In this document: positions 35,602-44,783 of the stretch, piece after piece | How positions within the stretch are numbered: the first letter of the stretch is position 1 | How the letters are laid out: each line of letters opens with the position of its first letter | NCBI RefSeq assembly: GCF_900129175.1 | Contig: NZ_FQUI01000007.1 | Coordinates: forward strand, 1-64,000 | Direction of reading: 5' to 3' | Source of the DNA: Marinitoga hydrogenitolerans DSM 16785 | Lineage (GTDB): Bacteria; Thermotogota; Thermotogae; Petrotogales; Petrotogaceae | Length of the DNA stretch: 64,000 nt | Notes under the pieces: generated by a model | Told to the model about the DNA's origin: nothing | What the model saw: only the letters and a program-made list of their open reading frames with translations | The model's database searches: none | Translations under genes and position numbers: made by a program

Positions 35602-36006
35602 ATGGCTTGGAAAGTTTTAATTGTTGATGATGAACCTGGAATAAGGGATGTTTTAAAAGATTATATAGAAATGAATTTCGAACATACAAAAATTGAAACT
35701 GCTGAAAATGCCGATATTGCATTAAAAAAAATAAACGAAGATCAATATCATGTTGTTTTACTAGACATTGTTATGCCTGGATTAGATGCTTTTGAATTTT
35801 TAAAAAAAGTAAAGGCTTTAAATTCATTAATACATGTAATAATGATTACTGGAAATTCCACAATGGAAAGGGTGCTTGAAGCTATTGAATCAGGTGCTGA
35901 TGATTATATACTAAAACCTTTTTCAACAAAAGAAATTGAAGAAATATTAAAATGTTCCTTTGCAAAAATTGAAAGATGGAGAAACGCATTCAAAAACTCA
36001 TTCTAA
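35602..36006 (+). CDS. Single-domain response regulator (receiver)
   Basis: A 134-residue receiver: WKVLIVDDEPGIRDVLKDYIEM, VVLLDIVMPGLDAFEFL, MITGNSTME and YILKPFSTKEIEE. The C-terminus ends AKIERWRNAFKNSF, resembling the receivers at 23147 and 36908. Start ATG 35602 follows ggaggag. Last gene of the plus-strand signalling operon; a strong terminator follows at once. Confidence 0.93.
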   Translation: MAWKVLIVDDEPGIRDVLKDYIEMNFEHTKIETAENADIALKKINEDQYHVVLLDIVMPGLDAFEFLKKVKALNSLIHVIMITGNSTMERVLEAIESGADDYILKPFSTKEIEEILKCSFAKIERWRNAFKNSF

Positions 36007-36042
36007 CAGAAAACCTTTATAGGTTTTCTGTTAGTTTTTTTC
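36005..36042 (+). terminator. Terminator of the receiver-CheX-kinase-receiver operon
   Basis: A 12-bp stem, aacagaaaacct with aggttttctgtt, has loop ttat and is followed by a run of seven T. Confidence 0.9.
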
Positions 36043-36055
36043 CAACTAACAAACT

Positions 36056-36883
36056 TTATCTTAAATGAAGATTTTTTATTTCTCTATATTTTGCTGCATC
36101 TAAAATTTTCTTTACTTTTTTTACCATTTCATCATTCTCATCTGATAAATCTTCTTTATTTTCTAATTTAATCAAAATTCTATCCAAATCTGCATAACTT
36201 ATTCCCATAGCATATTCATCTGTAATTCCAGGAACTAAATCTGGTGATGGTGATTTATATATTATTTTTTCTGGTATTCTTAATTCTTTTGCTATTTCAA
36301 AAACCTGTGTTTTATATAAATGCATAATAGGTTCTATATCAACTGAATCATCGCCATATTTTACATAAAATCCTGTTTTTAATTCTGATTTATTTGTTGT
36401 ACCAATTACTGCATAATTTAATTGTTCTGCATAAAAATATAATAAAATCATTCTAACTCTATGTTTTGATCTATAATATGCAAGACCTTTTAAAAATTTT
36501 TCATCTCCTTTATTCATTAAATCATTTATATAACGTCTTTTTTCAAATTCTTTTTTGACATAATTTTCTTGTATTTTTCTTGGAATGAAGAATGTAGGCG
36601 GTTCTAATCTATACACACCCATCTTCCTTAATATTGGAGATATATTAACTATTTTATATTCTATATTTAAAAATTCACATACTAATTTTGCATCATTTAA
36701 TGTCTCTGGAGACGAATCTCTTTCAGGCAAAATTAAACCTTTAACTCTTTCTTTTCCAAGGGTATCTACACATAATTTTCCAACAACTGCTGAATCTATT
36801 CCACCGCTAATTCCTATCATAGCACCATTATATTCATATTTATCAATGTTATCTTTAATAAAGTTTTTAATTTTTTCAATCAT
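36056..36883 (-). CDS. nadE: NH3-dependent NAD synthetase
   Basis: A 275-residue enzyme that amidates nicotinate adenine dinucleotide using ATP and ammonia. The PP-loop is GISGGIDSAVVGKL near the N-terminus; GTTNKSELKTGFYVKYGDDSVDIEPIMHLYKTQVFEIA and SPSPDLVPGITDEYAMG are conserved synthetase blocks. There is no glutaminase (nitrilase) domain. An insert around 90-140 is Arg/Lys-rich. It is an odd metabolic gene between two sets of signalling genes and shares their direction with the upstream receiver genes. The ATG follows aaggggga. Confidence 0.94.
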   Translation of the reverse strand: MIEKIKNFIKDNIDKYEYNGAMIGISGGIDSAVVGKLCVDTLGKERVKGLILPERDSSPETLNDAKLVCEFLNIEYKIVNISPILRKMGVYRLEPPTFFIPRKIQENYVKKEFEKRRYINDLMNKGDEKFLKGLAYYRSKHRVRMILLYFYAEQLNYAVIGTTNKSELKTGFYVKYGDDSVDIEPIMHLYKTQVFEIAKELRIPEKIIYKSPSPDLVPGITDEYAMGISYADLDRILIKLENKEDLSDENDEMVKKVKKILDAAKYREIKNLHLR

Positions 36884-36907
36884 AACTTTTCCCCCTTAAG
36901 TTTTTTA

Positions 36908-37315
36908 CTATAATGTGTTATTCAACACATGTTTCCATCTATGCAATTTTCTAATGCTATATTCTAAAACATCTTTAACATCATCAATTGAAAATGGTTT
37001 AATAATATAATCATCAGCTCCATTCTTTATAGCTTTTATTATATTATCATAATTATTATGAGCTGTAACTATAATCACCTGTATCAATGGATTAAGTTCT
37101 TTAATCTTATTCAAAAATTCAAATGAATCCATGCCCGGCATCATTATATCAAGAAAAATTATATGTATAGCTTTCCTCTCATTTAACATTTTTAATCCAT
37201 TATCTGCATTTTCTGCTTGAAAAATCTCAACGTCATTAACTATATTTAAAATATATTCCTTTAAAAACTCCCTTGATGTAAATTCATCATCAACTATCAT
37301 TATCTTCCACTTCAA
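36908..37315 (-). CDS. Single-domain response regulator (receiver)
   Basis: A 135-residue receiver: WKIMIVDDEFTSREFLKEYI, IIFLDIMMPGMDSFEFL, IVTAHNNYDN and YIIKPFSIDDVKDVL. The tail YSIRKLHRWKHVLNNTL resembles the ends of two other receivers in the island. Start is TTG at 37315, overlapping the stop of the receiver-HD-GYP gene. Probably receives phosphate from the hybrid kinase branch. Confidence 0.92.
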   Translation of the reverse strand: MKWKIMIVDDEFTSREFLKEYILNIVNDVEIFQAENADNGLKMLNERKAIHIIFLDIMMPGMDSFEFLNKIKELNPLIQVIIVTAHNNYDNIIKAIKNGADDYIIKPFSIDDVKDVLEYSIRKLHRWKHVLNNTL

Positions 37316-38361
37316 TTTAACTTTCCCCCTTCGTAAAATGTTTTTATTTTATCTTTTATTTTAAATAATGTTTCAACTACTTTTGGTGAATACATTATTC
37401 CACTAAGCCTTTTTATTTCATCAAAACCTTCTTTTAATTCTCTTTTATCTTTATATATTCTTTTGGAAACTATTGCATCAAAACTATCTACAACTCCTAC
37501 TATCAACCCTTCTATTGGTATCTCATTACGTTTTAATCCTCTTGGATAACCACTTCCATCCCATCTTTCATGATGAGTTATTGCAATTGATGCTGCTAGT
37601 TTTAATATAGATGATTCGGATTTTGATAGAATTTTATATCCTATTGCTGCATGATCTTTCATCACTTCATATTCTTCTATTGTTAACTTTCCTGGTTTTA
37701 ATAATATATTATCTCGAATACCTATTTTTCCTATATCATGTAATGGTGCTGCAAAATAAATCTCATTTATTAAATTACTATCTAAATTCATCGCTTGTGC
37801 TATTAATTTTGAAAGACTCCCCACTCTTTTTGTATGCTCATATGTTTCATCATCTCTGAATTCAGACACAAGATACATTTTTTCAAGAAGTTCAAAAACC
37901 AAATTTTGATTTTTTTTATATAAATTCTCAAGATTTTCAAGTGCCACAATATTTTCATTTAATAGAGATGCGAAAAATTGATTTTTATTTTCGTAAAATA
38001 TTTTTACTTTTAAAATTGTATTCAACCTTATTTTTAATTCATCAAAATTAACTGGCTTTATTAAAAAGTCATCTGCTCCATTTTTTGCTGCTTGTTTTAA
38101 ATCGCTTTCATTTGTCGCCGTTGTAAGAATAATTATAGGTGTTGGTATATTCATATCTCTTATTTTTTTTATAGTCTCAAAACCTCCCATAACAGGCATA
38201 TATATATCCATAAGTATTACGGATACAGCTTCTTTTTTCAATATTTTCAAGGCTTCCTTTCCATTTGATGCAATAATAGGTTCGTAATTTAATTCTCTTA
38301 TATATTCTGATATTATCAAACATGTGGTTGAATCATCATCAACTATTAAAATTTTTTCCGT
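37312..38361 (-). CDS. Receiver-HD-GYP cyclic di-GMP phosphodiesterase, probable non-ATG start
   Basis: An RpfG-type protein: receiver (VILMDIYMPVMGGFET, ILTTATN, FLIKPVNFDEL), coiled linker, then a full HD-GYP domain ([55 protein letters not shown]). The first usable canonical codon is TTG at 38319, which would delete the first strand and acidic triad. The frame continues upstream as EKILIVDDDSTTC, with ggaggg seven bases before an ACG codon at 38361. I therefore extend the gene to 38361. It overlaps the hybrid-kinase 3' end, and is its likely phosphorylation target. Confidence 0.85.
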   Translation of the reverse strand, partial: TEKILIVDDDSTTCLIISEYIRELNYEPIIASNGKEALKILKKEAVSVILMDIYMPVMGGFETIKKIRDMNIPTPIIILTTATNESDLKQAAKNGADDFLIKPVNFDELKIRLNTILKVKIFYENKNQFFASLLNENIVALENLENLYKKNQNLVFELLEKMYLVSEFRDDETYEHTKRVGSLSKLIAQAMNLDSNLINEIYFAAPLHDIGKIGIRDNILLKPGKLTIEEYEVMKDHAAIGYKILSKSESSILKLAASIAITHHERWDGSGYPRGLKRNEIPIEGLIVGVVDSFDAIVSKRIYKDKRELKEGFDEIKRLSGIMYSPKVVETLFKIKDKIKTFYEGGKLN

Positions 38362-41300
38362 TTTTTATCCCTCCATCCTTTAAAAATTTTTCTATAATTT
38401 CTTTTAAAATTTCAAATTCTCCTAACAGCTCTTCAAAATTTTTTTCTGTATTTTTTTTATTCTGGTTTATTTCAATTTTTTCTGCTATTTTTGCCAATTT
38501 ATTCGCTGAAACATTTCTCGATGAGCCTTTTATTGTATGTGCATAAAATTTAATATTTTCCTCTTCATCTTTATCCAACGCAATTTTTAACTTTTTTATA
38601 TTTTTTTCTGTGTCATCTATATATTTTTCTAAAATTTTCAAAGCCAAGTCTCTTTTATTTAATACTCTTTTCATAAATTCTTCTTTATCAAAATGAGTAT
38701 TTTGGAGAAAAATTCTTTCATCTTGGTTTTCAATAAACTTTTTATTTAAACTTTTGCAATATTTTTTTATTATTTGTAAAAGTCTCTCTATTTCTATTGG
38801 TTTTGTTATAAAATCATTCATCCCACTTTTTATTGCTTCTTCTTTATATTGGAGTATTAAATGAGCTGTCATAGCTATTATAGGGATACTTTTATTAAAT
38901 TCCCTTATTTTTTTTGTTGCTTCATATCCATTCATCACTGGCATTTGTATATCCATAAAAACTATATCGAAATAATTATTTTTTATCATTTCAATTGCTT
39001 CTTCACCATTTTCAACTGTAATAACTGTAGGTCCTAATGATTCTATTATTATTCTTCCAACTTCTCTATTTATTTCATCATCATCCACATACAATATTTT
39101 TATTTCATTGGATATTTTAATCTTCTCTTCATCATTTTTTTGTTTTATAATTTCAGGTTTAAAAATAGATATAATACTATTTATTAAATCATTTCTTTTT
39201 ACAGGCTTTCCTATAATAGCATCAAATTTATAATACTTTATTTCTATTTCAATATCTCCATCTTTATTTAAAATAGATGATAATAATATTTTCTTTACTT
39301 TTTTTAAATCTTTATCTTTATTCATTTCCTCCGCAAGTTCCAAACCTGTCATTTCCGGCATTTGTCTATCAGTCAATAATATATCGTATCTTTTTAACTT
39401 TAATTTTTTTAATGCCTCTATACCATTTCTGGCTTCAACACATTTCATACTCAAACTTTCAATATATTTTCTTATTATAAACCTATTTGTTTTGTTATCA
39501 TCCACAATTAATACGTTCTTTTCCGAAAATTTTATAATTTCATCAATTTCAAAAGATTCTCTACTTTCAATTTTGAATGGTAATTTGACTAAAAATGTTG
39601 TTCCTATATTTGGAACAGACATTACTTCAATTTCTCCATTCATTAATTTCACCAATTTATATACAATGCTTAATCCTAATCCTGTTCCTCCATAAAGACG
39701 TGATGTTTTAGATTTTTCCTGCACAAATGGCTGAAAAATTTTTTTTATATTTTCATTTCTGATCCCAATTCCTGTATCAATTACTTCAAAATTAATTATT
39801 ATATCGTTTAAATCCATATTCTTTTTTTGAGTAGTTACCTTTAAATACACTTCTCCTTTTTCTGTAAACTTTATGGCATTATTTACTAAATTATTTAAAA
39901 TTTGCTTTAATTTGGTTGTATCTCCTTTTAAAACTTTTGGAATATTTTCATCCACATAAAAATTTAATTCAAGACCTTTATTATATGCAATATATGCATT
40001 TGTATCTATTATCTCCGCTATTTCTTTTTCAATATCAAAATATATTTCTTCAAAATATATTTCATTTGATTCCAATTTTGATAAATCTAAAATATCATTA
40101 ACAAGGCTTGATAAAAGTTTGGCACTATTGTTTAACATATCTAAATATTTTTTTTGTAAGTCATTTACTTTTGTATTTTTAAGTATATATATCATTCCTA
40201 TTATTCCATTTAATGGTGTTCTTATATCATGACTCATATTTGCAAGAAACTCTGTTTTTATATTACCAGCTTTTTCTGCCTTTTTCTTTTCATTAATAGA
40301 CAAAGCTAAAAAAATTCTATTCTTAAAATAAATACTGCTTAAGTTTCCTAATATTTCCAATATTTCTAAAGATTCTTTAGAAAAATCATTTTCATCTTTT
40401 TTATCAATACATATATTTATGTAAAAATCATCTTTTATCTTAACACTATATATGGCGGATTTTTTAATTTGCTTTGATGCATTTTCTAATATCTCTTTAT
40501 TAATTCCATCATATTTATCCAAAATGTTGTCAGCTATAACTATTTTTGAATTAATACCTTCTTTAAAATTATCACTTACCATATGAATTTTTCTTAACAT
40601 TTCTAAATTATGTCCCACTGCACTAAGAAAAAATACTTTATTTTTATTTTTTAACATTACGCTACCATAGTCAGCCTCCGGAATTATCTCTAAGATTTCA
40701 CTTAATATTCTTTTACTAAACTGTTGTATTGTATATTTACTTTCTGAAAACTCTGATATGATGCTTACTATTTTAGAAAATTTTATAAATAATCTTTTAT
40801 TCATTTTCAATAAATCTTCTGTTATTTTATTTTGCAAATTCAACTCATCATTATGTTTTTTTAATTTTATCAAAGATTTTTCATATCTCATTTTATAAAT
40901 AGCCGCTGTAAAAAATACTGCGATAAAAATTACCATAAATAGCATAAATAGATAATATAGCCATTTTGGGATTTTCATTGTTACTCCATAAATATATTCA
41001 TCCAATAATTTATAATATATTGAATTTTTATCATTTTTATATTCAGTAAGATAATCATCAATTTTATCTAATATTCCTTGATTTAAATTATTGCTATTTT
41101 GAATTAACAGTCTTATAGGAAACACTTCCATTCTAAACCCAAAAAGATTATGTAATAATTTTTCCATATCTTTTGGTGGAATTATCGCAAAATTTGTCTC
41201 ATCTTTTTTTAATTTATCTATTTTTTCTTCTAATGTATTCACTTCTATAATTTTACCCAGTTCACTAAATACCTCATAAAAATCTGTTAAAAAATCTCCT

Positions 41301-41698
41301 TTTTTTAACACAAATATCTTATTTTTTGTTTTACTGATTTCAATATCTTTTTTATGTAATACTCCCATATATGTAAGAAACAAACCGTTTTTCAATTTTG
41401 TTTTTTCATCTTTTTCATTAACAAACATCTCAATAAAAAACTTTGGTAATAAATCTATTTCATTGTTATCTAGTTTATTTTCTAATTCTGCTTTTGTTCC
41501 ATATATAAATTCAATATTCCATTTTTCTTGTTTTGCAATTTCTCTTAATAAATCTACTACAAAACCTTTAAATATATAATGAAAATTTCCATTTTCTGTA
41601 TAAAAAAAGGGTGGTGTGTTGTATATTCCAACTTTCAATGTAGTTCCAAATATTGAAATAGAAAATATTATAATAAAAAAAATCATTATTTTTCTCAT
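38339..41698 (-). CDS. Hybrid sensor histidine kinase (solute-binding sensor, GAF-like, kinase, two receivers, Hpt)
   Basis: A 1119-residue membrane-bound phosphorelay protein. Domains in order: signal peptide (1-19); family 3 solute-binding sensor (~20-240, TLKVGIYNTPPFFY); membrane helix (~246-268); coiled coil; GAF-like domain (~335-460, ADYGSVMLKNKN and VGHNLEML); phospho-acceptor NMSHDIRTPLNGII (His490); ATPase with NLVNNAIKFTEKG and GGTGLGLSIV; two receivers (~745-865 and ~885-1000); and C-terminal Hpt with FYAHTIKGSSRN. The external domain probably senses an amino acid or similar solute. Its 3' end overlaps the receiver-HD-GYP gene. Confidence 0.94.
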   Translation of the reverse strand: MRKIMIFFIIIFSISIFGTTLKVGIYNTPPFFYTENGNFHYIFKGFVVDLLREIAKQEKWNIEFIYGTKAELENKLDNNEIDLLPKFFIEMFVNEKDEKTKLKNGLFLTYMGVLHKKDIEISKTKNKIFVLKKGDFLTDFYEVFSELGKIIEVNTLEEKIDKLKKDETNFAIIPPKDMEKLLHNLFGFRMEVFPIRLLIQNSNNLNQGILDKIDDYLTEYKNDKNSIYYKLLDEYIYGVTMKIPKWLYYLFMLFMVIFIAVFFTAAIYKMRYEKSLIKLKKHNDELNLQNKITEDLLKMNKRLFIKFSKIVSIISEFSESKYTIQQFSKRILSEILEIIPEADYGSVMLKNKNKVFFLSAVGHNLEMLRKIHMVSDNFKEGINSKIVIADNILDKYDGINKEILENASKQIKKSAIYSVKIKDDFYINICIDKKDENDFSKESLEILEILGNLSSIYFKNRIFLALSINEKKKAEKAGNIKTEFLANMSHDIRTPLNGIIGMIYILKNTKVNDLQKKYLDMLNNSAKLLSSLVNDILDLSKLESNEIYFEEIYFDIEKEIAEIIDTNAYIAYNKGLELNFYVDENIPKVLKGDTTKLKQILNNLVNNAIKFTEKGEVYLKVTTQKKNMDLNDIIINFEVIDTGIGIRNENIKKIFQPFVQEKSKTSRLYGGTGLGLSIVYKLVKLMNGEIEVMSVPNIGTTFLVKLPFKIESRESFEIDEIIKFSEKNVLIVDDNKTNRFIIRKYIESLSMKCVEARNGIEALKKLKLKRYDILLTDRQMPEMTGLELAEEMNKDKDLKKVKKILLSSILNKDGDIEIEIKYYKFDAIIGKPVKRNDLINSIISIFKPEIIKQKNDEEKIKISNEIKILYVDDDEINREVGRIIIESLGPTVITVENGEEAIEMIKNNYFDIVFMDIQMPVMNGYEATKKIREFNKSIPIIAMTAHLILQYKEEAIKSGMNDFITKPIEIERLLQIIKKYCKSLNKKFIENQDERIFLQNTHFDKEEFMKRVLNKRDLALKILEKYIDDTEKNIKKLKIALDKDEEENIKFYAHTIKGSSRNVSANKLAKIAEKIEINQNKKNTEKNFEELLGEFEILKEIIEKFLKDGGIKNGKNFNS

Positions 41699-41712
41699 GG
41701 TTTCACCCCAAA

Positions 41713-43098
41713 TTATTTTATAGGTATAAAAATTTTAAATATCGTATTTTTTGTATTTTCAATTTTTAATTTCATATGAAAATTATCCAGAGTTTGTTTG
41801 ATAATATTAATATCAATATCTTTTTCTTGAATTATTATATTTTTTAAAAAAATTTCTATAACGCCACATCTCTCATCTTTTTTATATATTTTAATTATTA
41901 TTTCTTCTGTATATTTTTGAAAATGTAGTATTTTAAAAATTTCAACAATAAAAGATATCAATGTGTTTTCAAAAATTTTTTTATCTATATATAATTCTAT
42001 ATCTTCCTTAACATTTTTTTCCATTTTAAAATTTAAAATTCTTAATTTATCAATTATTTCTTTCATAAATTTACTTAATGAGATCTTAGAGATCTCTGTT
42101 TTTATAAATTCTTTTTTATATGCAGTAATGGAATTTTTTATTCTATCAAGTGAAGGAATAATTTCGGAAAGTTCATTTTTGCAATTATCATCAATTGTAT
42201 AAAGGGATAAGTATATGCTAGAAAGAGCACTGTTTATTTCTTGGAAGACTTTCCAGGATGTAAACCTAAGCATTAAATCTTCTCTGGACTCTTTTAAAAT
42301 CTTTTCTATCTTTTTATCTATTTCTTCTAATTTCTTTAACCTTAATAGTTTTTCTACGAACATAAGTATATTAATATATTCTGTTATATCTACCTGTCTT
42401 TTTTCTTCAAAAAAATCTAAAACATTTAATTCATCTGTATATTTTATTTCTATATTATAATATTCATCATTTACTTTTATCGAATATTTTCCCTTTTCTT
42501 TCGTTCTTTTAATATAAATATCAATATGAAATTCTTTTCTCAGATTTTCAATTAAATGTTCTATAAATCTTTCCTGGGTTTTTGTTTTTTCAAAAATATT
42601 TAGTATTAAACTTATTAATTTAGTTTGATTTTCAAAAAAAGTTTTTTGAGACGCTATCTTTTTTATATAAAATATATTTGATATGGTTGACATCAACAAT
42701 TTTTTATGATTTTTTAGTATTTCAATCTCTTTAGTCTCATAAAAAGAATCTTTTTTATTTAAATTAATAATACTCAACAACTCTCCATTAAGATATATTG
42801 GAAATATTATTGCGTCTTTAATACCTCTTTTTAGGTGATCTTTTAATCCTGATATTTTTTTTATATCTGACAAATGAATAAGATTTTTATTTTTTAAAGC
42901 CCACTTATCTATTATTCCAATATCCAAAGATTCTATATGAATATTGATATTTTTTAAGCTTTTAAAAATAACTTTTTTATTATGATTAAAAACAAACATA
43001 GACCCAGAATACGAATTTGTTTTTAATAATATATCATCAAATAATGTTAATAAATTCTCTTCAATTGTTTTAAATGGTATTTCAGAATAAAATTCCAT
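41713..43098 (-). CDS. GAF-domain histidine-less kinase-like protein (paralogue of 21768-23135)
   Basis: A 461-residue soluble protein with the same layout as the pseudo-kinase at 21768-23135: N-terminal GAF-like domain (SYSGSMFVFNHNKKVIF, AIIFPIYLNGELLSIINLN), long helical middle, then SWKVFQEINSAL with Gln286 where a kinase would have His, and a C-terminal domain without ATP-binding boxes. The SWxxxQEINSAL block is the best-conserved part, so it is presumably functional. Start ATG 43098 follows aagtgat. First gene of the hybrid-kinase operon. Confidence 0.65.
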   Translation of the reverse strand: MEFYSEIPFKTIEENLLTLFDDILLKTNSYSGSMFVFNHNKKVIFKSLKNINIHIESLDIGIIDKWALKNKNLIHLSDIKKISGLKDHLKRGIKDAIIFPIYLNGELLSIINLNKKDSFYETKEIEILKNHKKLLMSTISNIFYIKKIASQKTFFENQTKLISLILNIFEKTKTQERFIEHLIENLRKEFHIDIYIKRTKEKGKYSIKVNDEYYNIEIKYTDELNVLDFFEEKRQVDITEYINILMFVEKLLRLKKLEEIDKKIEKILKESREDLMLRFTSWKVFQEINSALSSIYLSLYTIDDNCKNELSEIIPSLDRIKNSITAYKKEFIKTEISKISLSKFMKEIIDKLRILNFKMEKNVKEDIELYIDKKIFENTLISFIVEIFKILHFQKYTEEIIIKIYKKDERCGVIEIFLKNIIIQEKDIDINIIKQTLDNFHMKLKIENTKNTIFKIFIPIK

Positions 43099-43234
43099 AA
43101 ATATCACTTCTTTACAAAAAATAAATATTTGTTATCATCTATATTATATATTTTTTTTATAAAGATTGCAACTTTTTTATAATTACATCTTTATTTCTCT
43201 AACTTCATTATCTAATAATTATTTAAAATTAATA

Positions 43235-43243
43235 TGATATAAT
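43235..43243 (+). promoter_or_regulatory. Extended -10 promoter of the serine dehydratase genes
   Basis: The sequence TGATATAAT forms an extended -10 element, 30 bases before the sdaAB start. The 165-base gap around it is otherwise AT-rich without further clear signals. Confidence 0.45.
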
Positions 43244-43273
43244 TAGTAAAACATATATTGAGGTGATCTTATT

Positions 43274-43930
43274 ATGTCTATGTTAGATGTTGTTGGTCCT
43301 GTAATGGTTGGTCCATCTAGTTCACACACACTCGGTGCATTAAAGATTGCAAGATTCGCTTATAAATTGTTTGGTGAAAAACCCGAAAAGGTTGAATATT
43401 ATCTACATGGTTCTTTTGCAAAAACATATTTGGGTCACGGAACAGATAGAGCCTTAATTGCTGGTATTTTAGGATTACGGGAATATGATTATGAAATAAA
43501 AAATGCCTATAACCTTGCAAAAAAACAAAATTTAAAATATTCGTTTATTGAATCTGATCTTGGTGACGTTCATCCTAACACTGTTCTAATAAGAATGTTT
43601 AAAGATAAAAAAATAAATGAAATACAGGGAGCATCTGTTGGCGGTGGCGCAATAAAAATAACCAAAATAAACGGTGTTGATTGTGATCTCTCAGGAGATT
43701 ATAATACATTAATAATCGTTAATAAAGATATAAAAGGAGCTTTGGAAAATATTCTAAAAATAATACATGTCAACGTTGCCAATCTGTATTTAAAAAGAAC
43801 AAATATTATAGAAGGGAAATCTTTAACTATTTTGGAATTAGATGAAAAACCCATTAATTTAAATGAATTAGAAAAATTAGAATGTGTAATAAAATATTTT
43901 TATGTTGGAAGTGATAAAGATGAAATTTAA
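43274..43930 (+). CDS. sdaAB: L-serine dehydratase, beta subunit
   Basis: A 218-residue subunit of the two-chain iron-sulfur L-serine dehydratase, which deaminates serine to pyruvate. It opens SMLDVVGPVMVGPSSSHTLGALKIA, the family's defining block, followed by GSFAKTYLGHGTDRALIAGILG and GASVGGGAIKI. A short ACT-like C-terminal part follows (~150-218). The start follows gaggtgat. It overlaps sdaAA by 11 bases. Confidence 0.94.
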   Translation: MSMLDVVGPVMVGPSSSHTLGALKIARFAYKLFGEKPEKVEYYLHGSFAKTYLGHGTDRALIAGILGLREYDYEIKNAYNLAKKQNLKYSFIESDLGDVHPNTVLIRMFKDKKINEIQGASVGGGAIKITKINGVDCDLSGDYNTLIIVNKDIKGALENILKIIHVNVANLYLKRTNIIEGKSLTILELDEKPINLNELEKLECVIKYFYVGSDKDEI

Positions 43931-44783
43931 TCATATATTAGAAATGTGGAAAGAAACAAAAATACCTTTTGATGAAATAATTTTGACTGAAGAAATGATT
44001 GAAACTGGGATGGATCCTGTTATTATAAAAAATAATATGAGAAAATTAGTAGAAGTCATGCTTACTGAAGCGGATCAAAATTATGGAAAAAAACACGAAA
44101 GTTTAACCGGACTAACAGGTAATAATGCTGAAAAGTTCCTTAAACACACACCAAAAATGCTAAGCGAATTCAATTATGTAGCAACAATCACTGCTCTTTC
44201 AACAGCAGAAAATAACGCATCCATGGGTAGAATTGTTGCTTGCCCTACTGCAGGTGCTTGTGGAATTGTCCCAGCTATATTATATGCTTTAAAAAAGGTT
44301 TATAATGCAAATTTTGAAGAACTCCTTTCTGCTTTTATAATTGCAGGAGCTATTGGAAATATAATAGCTAAAAAAGCTACAATATCTGGTGCAGCTGGCG
44401 GATGTCAGGCTGAGATAGGGACAGCTACTGCAATGGCTTCTGCAGCATTAACCTATTATTTTTCCAAAGATGCCGAAAAATGTGGTCATGCTGCTTCATT
44501 AGCATTAAAATCATTAATGGGGCTTGTTTGCGATCCAGTTGGTGGATTTGTAGAGGTACCTTGTGTTAAAAGAAACGCATCAGCCGCTAATATTGCTATA
44601 TCCACATCAGAAATGGCATTATCTGGCATTGAAAGTGTAATTCCTTTTGATGAGGTTGTTGATGCAATGTATAGAGTAGGAAAAATGATGCATGAAGATT
44701 TACGAGAAACAGGTAATGGAGGAATAGCTGCTACTCCTACTGCAAGAAAATTAGTAGAAGATATTAAAAAAAGCTGGAAATAA
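43920..44783 (+). CDS. sdaAA: L-serine dehydratase, alpha subunit
   Basis: This is the catalytic [4Fe-4S] subunit, 287 residues. Cysteine-bearing blocks that hold the cluster are visible: RIVACPTAGACGIVPA, AAGGCQAEIGTATAM and MGLVCDPVGGFVEVPCVKRN. The end reads ETGNGGIAATPTARKL, also conserved. The ATG at 43920 follows ggaagtgat; an upstream in-frame start at 43902 lies deeper inside sdaAB. The 3' end overlaps the convergent patatin gene by 20 bases. Confidence 0.95.
   Translation: MKFNHILEMWKETKIPFDEIILTEEMIETGMDPVIIKNNMRKLVEVMLTEADQNYGKKHESLTGLTGNNAEKFLKHTPKMLSEFNYVATITALSTAENNASMGRIVACPTAGACGIVPAILYALKKVYNANFEELLSAFIIAGAIGNIIAKKATISGAAGGCQAEIGTATAMASAALTYYFSKDAEKCGHAASLALKSLMGLVCDPVGGFVEVPCVKRNASAANIAISTSEMALSGIESVIPFDEVVDAMYRVGKMMHEDLRETGNGGIAATPTARKLVEDIKKSWK

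Noticed and set aside
38339-38374. Programmed frameshift joining the hybrid kinase to the receiver-HD-GYP gene
   Set aside because: The geometry needs a +1 shift with no known slippery site, the kinase already ends in a complete Hpt domain, and the second gene has its own ggaggg site.
43108-43273. A riboswitch or leader upstream of serine dehydratase
   Set aside because: No conserved aptamer motif or glycine/serine-type fold is visible; only an extended -10 box was found.
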